A stretch of DNA of 48,845 bases, taken from the NCBI GenBank assembly GCA_036960485.1, contig JBALXS010000028.1:1-48845 (forward strand). The letters are read 5' to 3'. Source of the DNA: Rs1 sp036960485. GTDB taxonomy: Bacteria > Pseudomonadota > Gammaproteobacteria > Pseudomonadales > Balneatricaceae. The position numbers and the translations under genes were made by a program. The notes below the pieces were generated by a model. The model was given only the letters and a program-made list of their open reading frames with translations, did no database searches and was not told the origin of the DNA. Shown one piece after another: positions 16,129-24,500 of the stretch. Numbering within the stretch: position 1 is the first letter of the stretch; the number at the start of each line of letters is the position of its first letter.

Positions 16129-17019
16129 ATGGATAGAATAATAGCAGCTAAAGTTTTTATCAGTATTGTCCAGCACAGTAGTTTAACAGGTGCTGCCGAT
16201 AGCTTAGATATGTCTCGTTCCATGGTGACACGATATTTAAACACTATGGAAAAATGGGCTGGTGCTAGGCTACTTCATCGCTCAACGCGGAGCATTAGCT
16301 TGTCACCTGCTGGTGAAAAAATGCTGATTCAGTGCGAAAGACTTCAATCTATTGCAGATGAAGTTAACATAGATTCCCAAAATACCGCTGATTCACTCAG
16401 TGGGCCTTTACGCATTGCATGCTCGCTGAGCTTTAGCCAAGATGTATTGATGCCGTTATTTCAAAGTTTTCTAAAAGACAATCCGCTGGTTTCAGTGGAT
16501 TTACATATCAGTAATCTAGCGGTTAACTTAATAAAAGAGCGCATTGATTTAGCCATTCGAATTACTAACGATTTAGATCCCAATTTGATCGCACGTCAAT
16601 TAGGCCAATGCCATTCTGTTATCTGTGCTACACCAGGCTATCTGCAACAACATAAGAGTATTACCCATCTCACTGATTTAAGTAATCATAATTGTTTAAC
16701 TTACTCTAGGTTTGGCAAGAGTTTGTGGCGCTTTTCTCATTGCGATGAAGAGCTATCTGTGCCTGTAAGCGGGAATTTTACTGCTGATGATCCTTCAGTG
16801 ATTTTACAAGGCGCACTACAGGGGTTGGGAATAGCGTTACAGCCCAAATATGCCGCTAATGCTTATATCAAAAAAGGATTGTTAGTACCCATACTCCCAC
16901 AATATACGCCACAAAAACTCGGTATTTATGGGCTATATAGCTCGCGCCAGCATATGTCTAATACACTGCGAACCATGCTCGATCTGCTGATAGTACAGTT
17001 GCGAATGCTCTCGGGTTAA
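16129..17019 (+). CDS. LysR family transcriptional regulator
   Basis: The 296-residue protein has the LysR HTH (MDRIIAAKVFISIVQHSSLT, then AADSLDMSRSMVTRYLNTME) and an effector domain from residue 90. It belongs to the broad group that controls adjacent oxidoreductases or hydrolases (the DmlR/PtxR-like subgroup, RLLHRSTRSISLSPAGE). It is divergent from the MBL-fold gene, whose upstream region carries the paired 13-bp repeats. It may also influence the convergent MDR oxidoreductase unit. The start at 16129 has only a modest ribosome site (AAGGTAATC). Confidence 0.92.
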   Translation: MDRIIAAKVFISIVQHSSLTGAADSLDMSRSMVTRYLNTMEKWAGARLLHRSTRSISLSPAGEKMLIQCERLQSIADEVNIDSQNTADSLSGPLRIACSLSFSQDVLMPLFQSFLKDNPLVSVDLHISNLAVNLIKERIDLAIRITNDLDPNLIARQLGQCHSVICATPGYLQQHKSITHLTDLSNHNCLTYSRFGKSLWRFSHCDEELSVPVSGNFTADDPSVILQGALQGLGIALQPKYAANAYIKKGLLVPILPQYTPQKLGIYGLYSSRQHMSNTLRTMLDLLIVQLRMLSG

Positions 17020-17051
17020 CGAGTAAATAAACCGCTGCCTAATAATCCCTT

Positions 17052-17075
17052 AAAACCCCGGAAAAACCGGGGTGC
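17052..17075 (-). terminator. Rho-independent terminator of the oxidoreductase-ABM unit
   Basis: On the minus strand CCCCGG, a five-base loop and CCGGGG are followed by TTTTAAGG. It lies between the convergent LysR and ABM genes and ends the minus-strand transcript. Confidence 0.7.
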
Positions 17076-17090
17076 CTTAAGCTAATCACC

Positions 17091-17381
17091 TTATAAGTAA
17101 GTCATTTCATGTATGCTAAAATCTGCTACCGCTCCTTCTGTTGCGCGCATGTATTCTTTTAAGTGCTCGTTATTCATATGCTCTTGCCACAATGCGCGAG
17201 AGCGCCAGTTTTCATAGAATACAAAAATTTCAGGACGCTCATTATCCTGATGCAGATCGTACTGCAAACAACCAGCTTCTGCTCGCGTTGGCTCAATGAG
17301 CTTAATTAGTGCCGCTTTTACCAATGCCACTTGATCTGTTTTTGCTTCGATTCGCGCAAGTATTGCTAGATTACTAGCCAT
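17091..17381 (-). CDS. Antibiotic biosynthesis monooxygenase (ABM) domain protein
   Basis: This 96-residue dimeric alpha-beta-barrel protein of the ABM/YgiN family shows LAILARIEAKTDQVALVKAA at the start, RAEAGCLQYDLHQDNERPEI in the middle and FYENWRSRALWQEHMNNEH toward the end. YgiN-like members are quinol monooxygenases and others act on small aromatics. I use the ATG at 17381 with AAGGTGAG upstream rather than the GTG three codons earlier. It lies 54 bp downstream of an MDR quinone-oxidoreductase-like gene on the same strand, so quinone redox metabolism is a reasonable shared theme. Confidence 0.9.
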   Translation of the reverse strand: MASNLAILARIEAKTDQVALVKAALIKLIEPTRAEAGCLQYDLHQDNERPEIFVFYENWRSRALWQEHMNNEHLKEYMRATEGAVADFSIHEMTYL

Positions 17382-17435
17382 ATTTCTCACCTTTTAATTT
17401 AATTGACTCGATATATTTTCTGACAAACTTTTAAC

Positions 17436-18506
17436 TTAGAAACCTTCTAAAACTATTTTTCCTACCATGCTATGGCTTTCAATATGCGCATGAGCACGTC
17501 GCAAGTTTGCGGCGTTTATTTGCCCAAAATGCTCACCAATGGTGGTTTTAATCACCCCTTGATCAACTAACATCGATAATTGATTTAGTAATTGCTGTTG
17601 TTTTTGCATATCCCAAGTGGTGAACATAGAGCGGGTAAACATCGATTCCCAATGCAATGAAACAGCTTTCATTTTTAGTTGCATAATATCTAAAGGCGTA
17701 GCGGGATCATCTATCAAAGCGAACTTCCCCTGTGGCGCTATTACTTCTACGATCTGTGCAAAGTGTTGATCTGTATGAGTTAAGCTAATTACGTGACTTA
17801 CTTCGTTAATGCCCAAAGCATTTAATTGCGCCAAGATCGGCTGATGATGATTAATCACAAAATCTGCACCTAAGCTCTCTACCCATTCTTTACTTTCTGG
17901 TCTCGACGCCGTTCCAATCACTTTTGCATTAGTTAGCTTCGCTGCTAGTTGTACTAAAATTGAGCCGACACCACCCGCAGCGCCTATAATTAAAATATGC
18001 TCTTGCGGCTTATTTTTGATGGTAAATTCATCTTGCTTTATGTGAGCTTGAGCATCATCATTATTAGGTAAAATTGTTGCCAAACCTAAACGATCAAAAA
18101 GTAGTTCCCAAGCTGTAATAGCCGTTAAAGGTAATGCTGCTGCCTGTGTATTAGATAATGATTGTGGTTTGTTACCGACTATACGCTCGTCTACCAGCTG
18201 AAATTCAGCATTAGTTCCCGCTCTAGTAATATCACCGGCATACCACACTTGGTCACCAATATTAAATGATTCGACCAATTCTCCTGTTGCGACAACTTCA
18301 CCCACACCATCCCATCCGAGTATTTTGTATTCCCCGGCTATGGGTGATTTATTAGCACGCACTTTGGTGTCAACTGGATTAACTGAAATTGCTTGCACCT
18401 TAATTAACAAATCGTGGCCAAGAGCAATAGGCTTAGCTAGCTCAATATCAATAAGTGCATCTGTTTGGTCTATTTTCGATGGGTGTAAATATCCTATGGC
18501 TTTCAT
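17436..18506 (-). CDS. MDR-family zinc-type alcohol dehydrogenase-like / quinone oxidoreductase
   Basis: The 356-residue protein has a GroES-like N-terminal domain (VNPVDTKVRANKSP, LGWDGVGEVVATG) and an NADPH-binding Rossmann domain (ILIIGAAGGVGSILVQLAAK, about residues 171-190). It lacks the structural and catalytic zinc cysteines, placing it with the quinone oxidoreductases (ZADH1/YogA-like) that reduce quinones or enones. AGGTATAAAG precedes the ATG. It forms a unit with the ABM gene and is divergent from a LysR gene 157 bp away, which probably controls it. Confidence 0.9.
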   Translation of the reverse strand: MKAIGYLHPSKIDQTDALIDIELAKPIALGHDLLIKVQAISVNPVDTKVRANKSPIAGEYKILGWDGVGEVVATGELVESFNIGDQVWYAGDITRAGTNAEFQLVDERIVGNKPQSLSNTQAAALPLTAITAWELLFDRLGLATILPNNDDAQAHIKQDEFTIKNKPQEHILIIGAAGGVGSILVQLAAKLTNAKVIGTASRPESKEWVESLGADFVINHHQPILAQLNALGINEVSHVISLTHTDQHFAQIVEVIAPQGKFALIDDPATPLDIMQLKMKAVSLHWESMFTRSMFTTWDMQKQQQLLNQLSMLVDQGVIKTTIGEHFGQINAANLRRAHAHIESHSMVGKIVLEGF

Positions 18507-18588
18507 GCTTTATACCTATGTTTGGTTGATTAAAATAAAGGCCTCCGAGGCAAGCCTTATCAGTCTATAAAAATCATCATTCACTGTT

Positions 18589-18607
18589 AATACTATTATT
18601 AGGTATT
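18589..18607. promoter_or_regulatory. Possible LysR operator (5-9-5 dyad)
   Basis: AATAC, a 9-bp spacer and GTATT form an inverted repeat about 56-74 bp before the LysR start, in the divergent region shared with the MDR oxidoreductase. The spacer length equals that of the dyads at 7380 and 24365. Confidence 0.4.
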
Positions 18608-18662
18608 CTATTCATGATATAAACGGGGTAATGACAGAAACTTAATCAATAATTTTTTGATA

Positions 18663-19571
18663 ATGAATATTAACGATCTCACACTTTTTATACACACAGC
18701 AGATAGTGGCAGCATTACACGTGCAGCTGAGCAACTTGACATATCAAGTGCTACGGCAAGCGCCGCTTTAAAACGCTTAGAAAAGCAACTGCAAGTGCAG
18801 CTGTTTATTCGCACCACACGCCAGTTAAGGATCACCGCCGAGGGTGAACGTTTTTTACTGTATTGTCGTAAAGCCATTGCAACGCTCAATATGGGTAAAA
18901 CCGCGATTCATGCCATCGATGGTAAAGTTGCCGGTAATTTAACTATTTCGATACCTTCTGATTTAGGCAGAAACATGCTGTTAGATTGGATCGATGAAAT
19001 AATGGACTCACATCCGAACTTATCATTCAAACTATTGTTAGGGGATTCTCTGGCAGACTTTTACTTAGATAAAGTTGATTTAGCCATAAGATATGGCGAC
19101 CAACCAGACTCTTCTATGGTGGCCTTTGAATTAGCCACAATAGAGCGGATACTCGTCGCTTCTCCTGCATATTTAGCCATTCACGGTGTGCCACAAACGC
19201 CTTATGAGCTAATTGATCATAATTGCTTATTGTTTCAACTAAATAATAGAATTGATAAACAATGGGAATTTTTTAGTTGTAGAACAGCGTTAAATGAGAA
19301 AATAAAAATAAACGTAGATAGTAACCGCAGCGCCAATGATGGTGATGTTGTGAAACGTTGGGCGATAGCAGGCAAAGGTATTGCCTACAAATCCCGATTA
19401 GATATCGCAGCAGATTTACTGGCAGGCAGATTAATTAGAGTACTGCCCGATTACCAATCTAAGCAAATCGCATTAAATTTATTGTGTCCCAATCGACAGC
19501 AAATCACACCTGCTGTCTTACTATTAAGAGATATATTAAGAGCGAAGTTTGCTGAGTTACACATTCACTGA
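18663..19571 (+). CDS. LysR family transcriptional regulator
   Basis: The roughly 302-residue protein has the HTH (MNINDLTLFIHTADSGSITR, then AEQLDISSATASAALKRLEK) and the full effector domain. The ASAALKRLE recognition helix places it in the DmlR/CrgA-like subgroup. The frame could begin at a TTG two codons earlier (18657), but the ATG at 18663 is more natural; neither has a clear ribosome site. It is divergent from the MDR oxidoreductase/ABM unit, its likely target. Confidence 0.92.
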   Translation: MNINDLTLFIHTADSGSITRAAEQLDISSATASAALKRLEKQLQVQLFIRTTRQLRITAEGERFLLYCRKAIATLNMGKTAIHAIDGKVAGNLTISIPSDLGRNMLLDWIDEIMDSHPNLSFKLLLGDSLADFYLDKVDLAIRYGDQPDSSMVAFELATIERILVASPAYLAIHGVPQTPYELIDHNCLLFQLNNRIDKQWEFFSCRTALNEKIKINVDSNRSANDGDVVKRWAIAGKGIAYKSRLDIAADLLAGRLIRVLPDYQSKQIALNLLCPNRQQITPAVLLLRDILRAKFAELHIH

Positions 19572-19720
19572 TTTAATAACATAGTGAGAATCCTGCATAA
19601 TATATCAAGTGACGATAACCCAACTCGGCTGACTAGGTAGCTTCCATCCAGCAACTAAAGTTTACTGCAGCTTTGCCACCCGCCCAATCTGATCACTACT
19701 AAACATCGTTATTTGGAACC

Positions 19721-19792
19721 ATTGGGTCAGCCTCGCTGCCCCCAATTTCAGGGTGAAAGCTAGGTAGCTGCTAAAAAGCTACTTTAGCCCTG
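19721..19792. other. Two consecutive hairpins in the convergent LysR-LysR spacer
   Basis: ATTGGG-CAGC pairs with GCTG-CCCAAT (19721-19746), and CAGGGT-AAAG pairs with CTTT-GCCCTG (19749-19792) with a further inner foldback. No T-run follows. They lie between two convergent genes (ends at 19571 and 19849) and may act as 3'-end structures or belong to a small RNA. Confidence 0.4.
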
Positions 19793-19848
19793 ATTACATG
19801 CTACCTATATGCAGTTACAGCGCAATATTGCTGCAACACCAATGCCAT

Positions 19849-20742
19849 TCAGTTTCGTTTTCTATTAAAATCAAGCAGGTGACGTATAAAAACTTCCAAG
19901 GGTTTGTTCGGTTTATGGTTCTTGCGCTGTAACAAAGCAATCGGGCGAATAAGTTTTATATCACGAATCGGTAACCTTATAAGACTCCCCTTTTGTACTT
20001 CTTCATCAACTGCATTAGAGGGCACAATAGAAACCCCAATGCCCGCTTCTACTGCTTTCTTCAAAGTAAAAATATTGTCGTTGGACATGCGCTGGTTGAC
20101 GCTAATATCATTTTCCGCAAAGACATTATCGATTGCTTCGCGTGTCGGAATACCCGATTCAAATGCTATATAAGGTTGATTATGAATGTGTTTTAGTAAA
20201 ACAGATTTTCTGCTTGCCAACTCATGCCCGGGATGAATAATCAACACTAAATCATCTTCTGTGTATGGCGTTGATTTAATATTGGTACGCTTTTCTGGAT
20301 ATGCCACCACCCCTATATCAATCACCTCTTTACCAAGCAATCGATATATCTCATCAGCACGGCGATACTCTAAATGGATATGAACCCGTGGGAAAATTTT
20401 CATGAACGATGACAAAAAATCACCAATTTCATACATCCCCACACTGTGAATTGCCGCGATACGAATATTTCCCTCTAGTATCCCTTGGCTGTAGCTAGAT
20501 CTAATTTTCAAACCTTCACACAAGCGTAGAATTTCCTTCACATCGTCCAGAATCACTTCGCCATCAGCAGTTAATAGGGTGTTGTGAGGAGTACGGCTAA
20601 AGAGTTTTTTGCCTAGCTCATCTTCCAGCTTTTTTATATGCACACTAACAGCAGGTTGAGTTATGTGATTTTGCTGTGCCACTTTCACGAAGCTCAATTC
20701 TCTAGCGATGTCACGAAAAAGTCTTAGTTGGGTAAGTTTCAT
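19849..20742 (-). CDS. LysR family transcriptional regulator (CysB/CbbR-like layout)
   Basis: The 297-residue protein has MKLTQLRLFRDIARELSFVK, then HITQPAVSVHIKKLEDELGK for the HTH, and an effector domain with TREAIDNVF and AVEAGIGVSIVPS. I use the ATG at 20742; a TTG seven codons upstream also lies in frame. It is divergent from the PPK2 gene, about 210 bp away, so it could control polyphosphate kinase expression. This pairing is an inference from position only. Confidence 0.92.
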   Translation of the reverse strand: MKLTQLRLFRDIARELSFVKVAQQNHITQPAVSVHIKKLEDELGKKLFSRTPHNTLLTADGEVILDDVKEILRLCEGLKIRSSYSQGILEGNIRIAAIHSVGMYEIGDFLSSFMKIFPRVHIHLEYRRADEIYRLLGKEVIDIGVVAYPEKRTNIKSTPYTEDDLVLIIHPGHELASRKSVLLKHIHNQPYIAFESGIPTREAIDNVFAENDISVNQRMSNDNIFTLKKAVEAGIGVSIVPSNAVDEEVQKGSLIRLPIRDIKLIRPIALLQRKNHKPNKPLEVFIRHLLDFNRKRN

Positions 20743-20949
20743 AAGATTACTTTTAGTTATCAAAAGGTTAATTTAATACAATTTATATTATCATCATATT
20801 AGTGTCATAATCCACTTGTTGCTGATCAGTAATTGAATATTTGTGCAATGAAACTCTATAAATCAATAGCTTTTTAGTAAACCTATAATTTTTTTTATAA
20901 ATAAAATTGATCTGCTCAAATATAAGTATTTTGCTTTTTAAGGAATAAA

Positions 20950-21825
20950 ATGAACTCCCAGGATAACAATAAATTTCTAAAGACCTCAGATATCACTTTC
21001 GATTTAAACGCCCGTAATGGCAGGATCGAATGGAATGCCGACGGCAGCTACCCTTACCCAAAAAAAATTGCCGTACTTGACTATGAACGTGAAAAGCACG
21101 AGCTGCAAATCGAACTATTAAAGATGCAAAACTGGATGAAAGAGACCAAGCAACGCATTGTTATTTTGTTTGAAGGGCGCGACGCAGCAGGAAAAGGGGG
21201 AACAATTAAGCGCTTTACGGAGCATTTGAATCCTCGTGGCGCACACGTTGTCGCACTAGAAAAGCCGAATGCTAGAGAGCGTAACCAATGGTATTTTCAA
21301 CGCTACATTGAACACTTGCCGAGCAAAGGCGAACTCATCATGTTTGACCGCTCTTGGTATAACAGAGCGGGTGTTGAAAAGGTGATGGGGTTTTGTAATG
21401 ACCAAGAATACCTTGAGTTTCTCCGCCAAGCTCCCGAGCTTGAGCGCATGCTGGCAAACGACGGTATTAAGATTTTTAAATACTGGTTTTCTGCCAGTCG
21501 CATTGAACAATTCAGGCGTTTTAAGTCGCGTCAAAATGACCCACTCAAGCAATGGAAGCTCAGCCCAGTAGATATGGCATCACTTGCGAAATGGGATGAT
21601 TACACAGCAGCTAAAGAAGCCATGATGTTCCATACCGATACTAAAGATTCACCTTGGACCGTGGTGCGATCTGACGATAAAAAGCGTGCTCGCATCAATT
21701 GCATGCGCCACTTTTTAAGTGAACTCGATTACCCCGATAAAAATCACGACGCTGTATACCCTGCTGATCCATTAATCATCGGTTCTGAATCAGAATTATA
21801 CGGAAAACACAAAAACAAAAGTTGA
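20950..21825 (+). CDS. ppk2: Polyphosphate kinase 2 (PPK2)
   Basis: The 291-residue one-domain PPK2 has Walker A EGRDAAGKGGTIKR (residues 75-88), the lid segment PNARERNQWYFQRYIEHLP, and Walker B MFDRSWYNRAGVEKVMGF (residues 131-148). KYWFSASRIEQFRRFKSRQ and SPVDMASLAKWDDYTAAKEA are typical of class I enzymes. PPK2 uses polyphosphate to phosphorylate nucleoside diphosphates, or the reverse. AAGGA precedes the ATG by six bases. The next gene, 52 bp downstream, encodes a lysine-rich protein, and a LysR gene is divergent. Confidence 0.95.
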   Translation: MNSQDNNKFLKTSDITFDLNARNGRIEWNADGSYPYPKKIAVLDYEREKHELQIELLKMQNWMKETKQRIVILFEGRDAAGKGGTIKRFTEHLNPRGAHVVALEKPNARERNQWYFQRYIEHLPSKGELIMFDRSWYNRAGVEKVMGFCNDQEYLEFLRQAPELERMLANDGIKIFKYWFSASRIEQFRRFKSRQNDPLKQWKLSPVDMASLAKWDDYTAAKEAMMFHTDTKDSPWTVVRSDDKKRARINCMRHFLSELDYPDKNHDAVYPADPLIIGSESELYGKHKNKS

Positions 21826-21877
21826 GCCTTCTCAGCTTTTAGTATTAAACCTGCAACAATTATAAAGAGAGAACAAC

Positions 21878-22189
21878 ATGAAAGATAAGCAATTACTGAA
21901 GAACTTAGAAAGCGCGCTAAAGAAAGGCGAGAAGTTAGTTGAAAAAGCATTGAAGAATGCGCAAAAAGCTGCCGATAAAGCGATAAAAGCGCGTGAACTT
22001 GCAGACGTAGCTGAAGAGAATGTAAAAAAAGCGCGTAAGCAACTAACAAAAGTAGGTTGTGAGCTTAGCAAAGCAAAGTCAGAAAAAGCGGCTAAGAAAA
22101 ATACAGCCAAAAAATCAGTGATTAAAAAAGCCAAGAAACAAACCAATAAAAGTAAAAAAAGTAAAAAAAGTAAGAAGAGCAAAAAATAG
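21878..22189 (+). CDS. Lysine-rich histone-H1-like small protein
   Basis: Of 103 residues, 35 are lysine. Residues 1-65 are alternating Lys/Glu/Ala and probably an amphipathic coiled coil (KKGEKLVEKALKNAQKAADK). The tail becomes almost pure basic, ending in four SKK units. The one cysteine is near residue 61. It resembles bacterial H1-like proteins and would bind DNA, RNA or polyphosphate by charge. AAAGAGAGAAC precedes the ATG. It sits 52 bp after ppk2 and before a hairpin, so the two probably form an operon. Interaction with polyphosphate is an attractive inference, not shown by sequence. Confidence 0.85.
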   Translation: MKDKQLLKNLESALKKGEKLVEKALKNAQKAADKAIKARELADVAEENVKKARKQLTKVGCELSKAKSEKAAKKNTAKKSVIKKAKKQTNKSKKSKKSKKSKK

Positions 22190-22653
22190 CCAACACCATG
22201 CTAGAGCCTAGATTCCCATATCATTAGGCTACTAGTTCCTCATTCTTAGATGAGGAATTAGCGATTGATAAGTCGTTACAGTCTATTTTTTAATTTACTT
22301 ATCTAACACCTCCTTCTCGCGAAATTGCCTATTATATTTATTGTTTTCAGCGCTGAACAATAGAGACACTGTAAGTTTCTAAAACAGTTCCCCTTCTGCA
22401 CGGCGCATAGTTTTATAATCACATAGTTTGCATAGTTTGATCTCTTCTGGATCTCTTCAAGCATCATCCTTACTCGATAACGGCTACTCATTTACCGCAG
22501 TACCATCTTCTAATATAGGACCAATCATAACTTCTCTCGCTCAATCAGCTGATTTACCAAATTAGGCCAATGACACTTGAAGATATCTTTGAAATTAATA
22601 GCGAATACTTATCATGCAATCAAGTTAAAAAACTATCGGTCGCAGCTGTTTGT
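22190..22653. other. 464-bp convergent intergenic region
   Basis: Apart from the hairpin at 22232-22261, I see no gene here. A 62-codon minus-strand frame (22303-22491) has no ribosome site at proper distance and is not called. Confidence 0.45.
22232..22261 (+). terminator. Hairpin after the ppk2/lysine-rich unit
   Basis: CTAGTTCCTCAT and ATGAGGAATTAG form a 12-bp stem with one G-U pair and a 6-base loop. The T-run is absent, so it may act as a 3'-end stabiliser or a weak terminator. Confidence 0.5.
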
Positions 22654-23700
22654 TTAATAGCTTTTGGTAATAGGTAGAGTGCTTTCTATAGGTGAAAATT
22701 CAGCGAGTTGTTCTTTTATCTTTACCCATAAAGGGCCGGGTTCAAGCGTGGGAATACGACTGCGATCTGTTTCATCGTTGCACTTTCGCCAGCACTGAGT
22801 GAATTGTCTGGAATGAGCATGCTTGTGTAACTGGCGTACTTCAGATGAAAGCTGAGCGATAATATGTATGTCATGCTGCCAACTAAAGCGATTAAAGTCT
22901 CTATAATAAAAATGCTCATCGACATATCGATCACTTAAATTAATTAATTTCTGCATAATTTGCTGCAGGATATTATTAAAATTCAAATTTTCTACAACCA
23001 AATGCAAATATCTGGTTTCAGCCAGCTCGGTTAATTCACAATGCGGGTTATCACCGCAGTGCAGCTGCAGTTCTACTAAATAGTGATTACTTAAAGTTTC
23101 AGTAATATTTGATAACTCAAACAAAGCGCCATCGTAGTTGATTTTTTTTAAAAGCAGCTCCAAGCTTTCTTGAACATCAACAAAGCTAGTTACTTGCTGA
23201 TTCCATTTTGGTGCTTCCTCTAAACCTGCTGCCAGTCGATTTTGGCTGTTACCCAACAAGATAGAATCATGATGGCTATTGAAAGGTGTGGTGATTTTTC
23301 CATTACAGGTAAGCCTAAAGAGCTCACGAATTTCATGTTCACGCGCTTTCTTTAAAGCTAAAAATACTGTTTGGATTATTTCTGATGTGGGCAATTGTGA
23401 TTCTACTCGCCACTTACGACCATATACCAATTTGGCTTTTTCTTGTTTTCCAAGTTCGAGGTAATTGTCATGCCCTATAATGCCAATTTGAATATAAATT
23501 CCGCCTTGGTTTTGGCTAACAATAATTACATAGCGCGGGTCAAACTCGATATTTAGCACCACTGCTTCTACAGATTTTAGGGTATGTTGGTAGAACAGAT
23601 AATGCTGTGGAATGCAAAATCGGCCATCAGCCAATTTTGCTTTGGGTGCATTATCTAACGCGTTTTCGCCTTGTAATAAAGGTTCAACTTGAAAATTCAT
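22654..23700 (-). CDS. Conserved-looking protein of unknown function (348 aa)
   Basis: I do not recognise a family. The 348-residue protein has no signal peptide or membrane helix. The N-terminal half is rich in beta-strand (VEAVVLNIEFDPRYVIIVSQ, then GGIYIQIGIIGHDNYLELG) and the C-terminal half is predicted mostly helical, with several His/Cys/Trp residues (RQLHKHAHSRQFTQCWRKC near residues 298-316). It follows an SRPBCC gene by 37 bp on the same strand and is probably co-transcribed with it, under the divergent LysR. GGAAC precedes the ATG. The pairing suggests a common pathway acting on a hydrophobic ligand, but that is speculation. Confidence 0.75.
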   Translation of the reverse strand: MNFQVEPLLQGENALDNAPKAKLADGRFCIPQHYLFYQHTLKSVEAVVLNIEFDPRYVIIVSQNQGGIYIQIGIIGHDNYLELGKQEKAKLVYGRKWRVESQLPTSEIIQTVFLALKKAREHEIRELFRLTCNGKITTPFNSHHDSILLGNSQNRLAAGLEEAPKWNQQVTSFVDVQESLELLLKKINYDGALFELSNITETLSNHYLVELQLHCGDNPHCELTELAETRYLHLVVENLNFNNILQQIMQKLINLSDRYVDEHFYYRDFNRFSWQHDIHIIAQLSSEVRQLHKHAHSRQFTQCWRKCNDETDRSRIPTLEPGPLWVKIKEQLAEFSPIESTLPITKSY

Positions 23701-23737
23701 TGCTTTGTTCCATTTGCAAATCGAATTAATATTGTTA

Positions 23738-24265
23738 TTAATTGGTGCTCGCTGTTTGTTGCGTATTTATTAATGGCCGCACTAACTTGCCTGTTTCAAT
23801 ACGCTTTTTTAGTGCTAGCAAGGTATCAGGTAAAGAGCTGAGCAGCTTTTTACGCATCACTAAACGATGCATCATTCTGCCAAATACGCTAAAACGAATG
23901 TTATAAGCAAACTCTACTTCTAAACGTGTCGTTTTAGAGTTTACCTCTATCAAGCTCCAGCGACTGATAGCATCGTTCAACGGCCCCAAGGGTGATACTG
24001 TATAGGTAAAGCCTTCACCTTGTTTCCACTGTGTAACAACTTCATCTATGGTGCCAAAATCTGACAATTTACAATAACGAGACGCGCCTATTTCTTGGTG
24101 TTTACTGCCTAACCCATGTGATTCAGTAACTCCAGGCGCCCAGCTATATACATTGTTAAAATCTTCCAAAACGCTCCAAACCTTATCCATTGGTGCATCA
24201 ATCGTAATGCTAGATTTAAAACCATGTTGTTTATCATAATCCAGATTCTTGTGCTGAGTACTCAT
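23738..24265 (-). CDS. SRPBCC (START-like) family protein
   Basis: The 175-residue protein has the SRPBCC opening FKSSITIDAPMDKVWSVLED, then FNNVYSWAPGVTESHGLGS and a C-terminal amphipathic helix (LLSSLPDTLLALKKRIETG). Such proteins bind hydrophobic ligands in a deep helix-grip pocket (polyketide cyclases, lipid carriers). The open frame extends to 24385, but the ATG at 24265, directly after CAGGAGCG, is clearly the start. The following gene of unknown function is 37 bp downstream, and a LysR gene is divergent with a clean dyad in the gap. Confidence 0.88.
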   Translation of the reverse strand: MSTQHKNLDYDKQHGFKSSITIDAPMDKVWSVLEDFNNVYSWAPGVTESHGLGSKHQEIGASRYCKLSDFGTIDEVVTQWKQGEGFTYTVSPLGPLNDAISRWSLIEVNSKTTRLEVEFAYNIRFSVFGRMMHRLVMRKKLLSSLPDTLLALKKRIETGKLVRPLINTQQTASTN

Positions 24266-24364
24266 GTTAACGCTCCTGTTTATTGGCATCAGCCGGATAA
24301 CTGATCCGGCTCGTGTGAACTGATGTAAGCATAGGAGAATCAGTTGGGTATGAAAACTAGCAAG

Positions 24365-24387
24365 ATTTGCATAGTCTTGTTGCAAAT
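24365..24387. promoter_or_regulatory. Probable LysR operator (7-9-7 dyad)
   Basis: ATTTGCA, a 9-bp spacer and TGCAAAT form a perfect inverted repeat in the divergent region between the SRPBCC gene (start 24265) and its LysR gene (start 24501), 100 bp upstream of the SRPBCC start. Confidence 0.6.
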
Positions 24388-24500
24388 ATGCACCACCTGC
24401 TTATGCTTTAATAGATGACTGTTTTAATAAAGGGCTTTTTACTAAGATCTCTTTTAATAAGAATCCTGTAACCATTAATTGAACCTACGAGTGAAGTGTT

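Noticed and set aside
22303..22491. 62-codon minus-strand frame downstream of the lysine-rich gene
   Set aside because: No usable ribosome site, odd composition and no recognisable motif.
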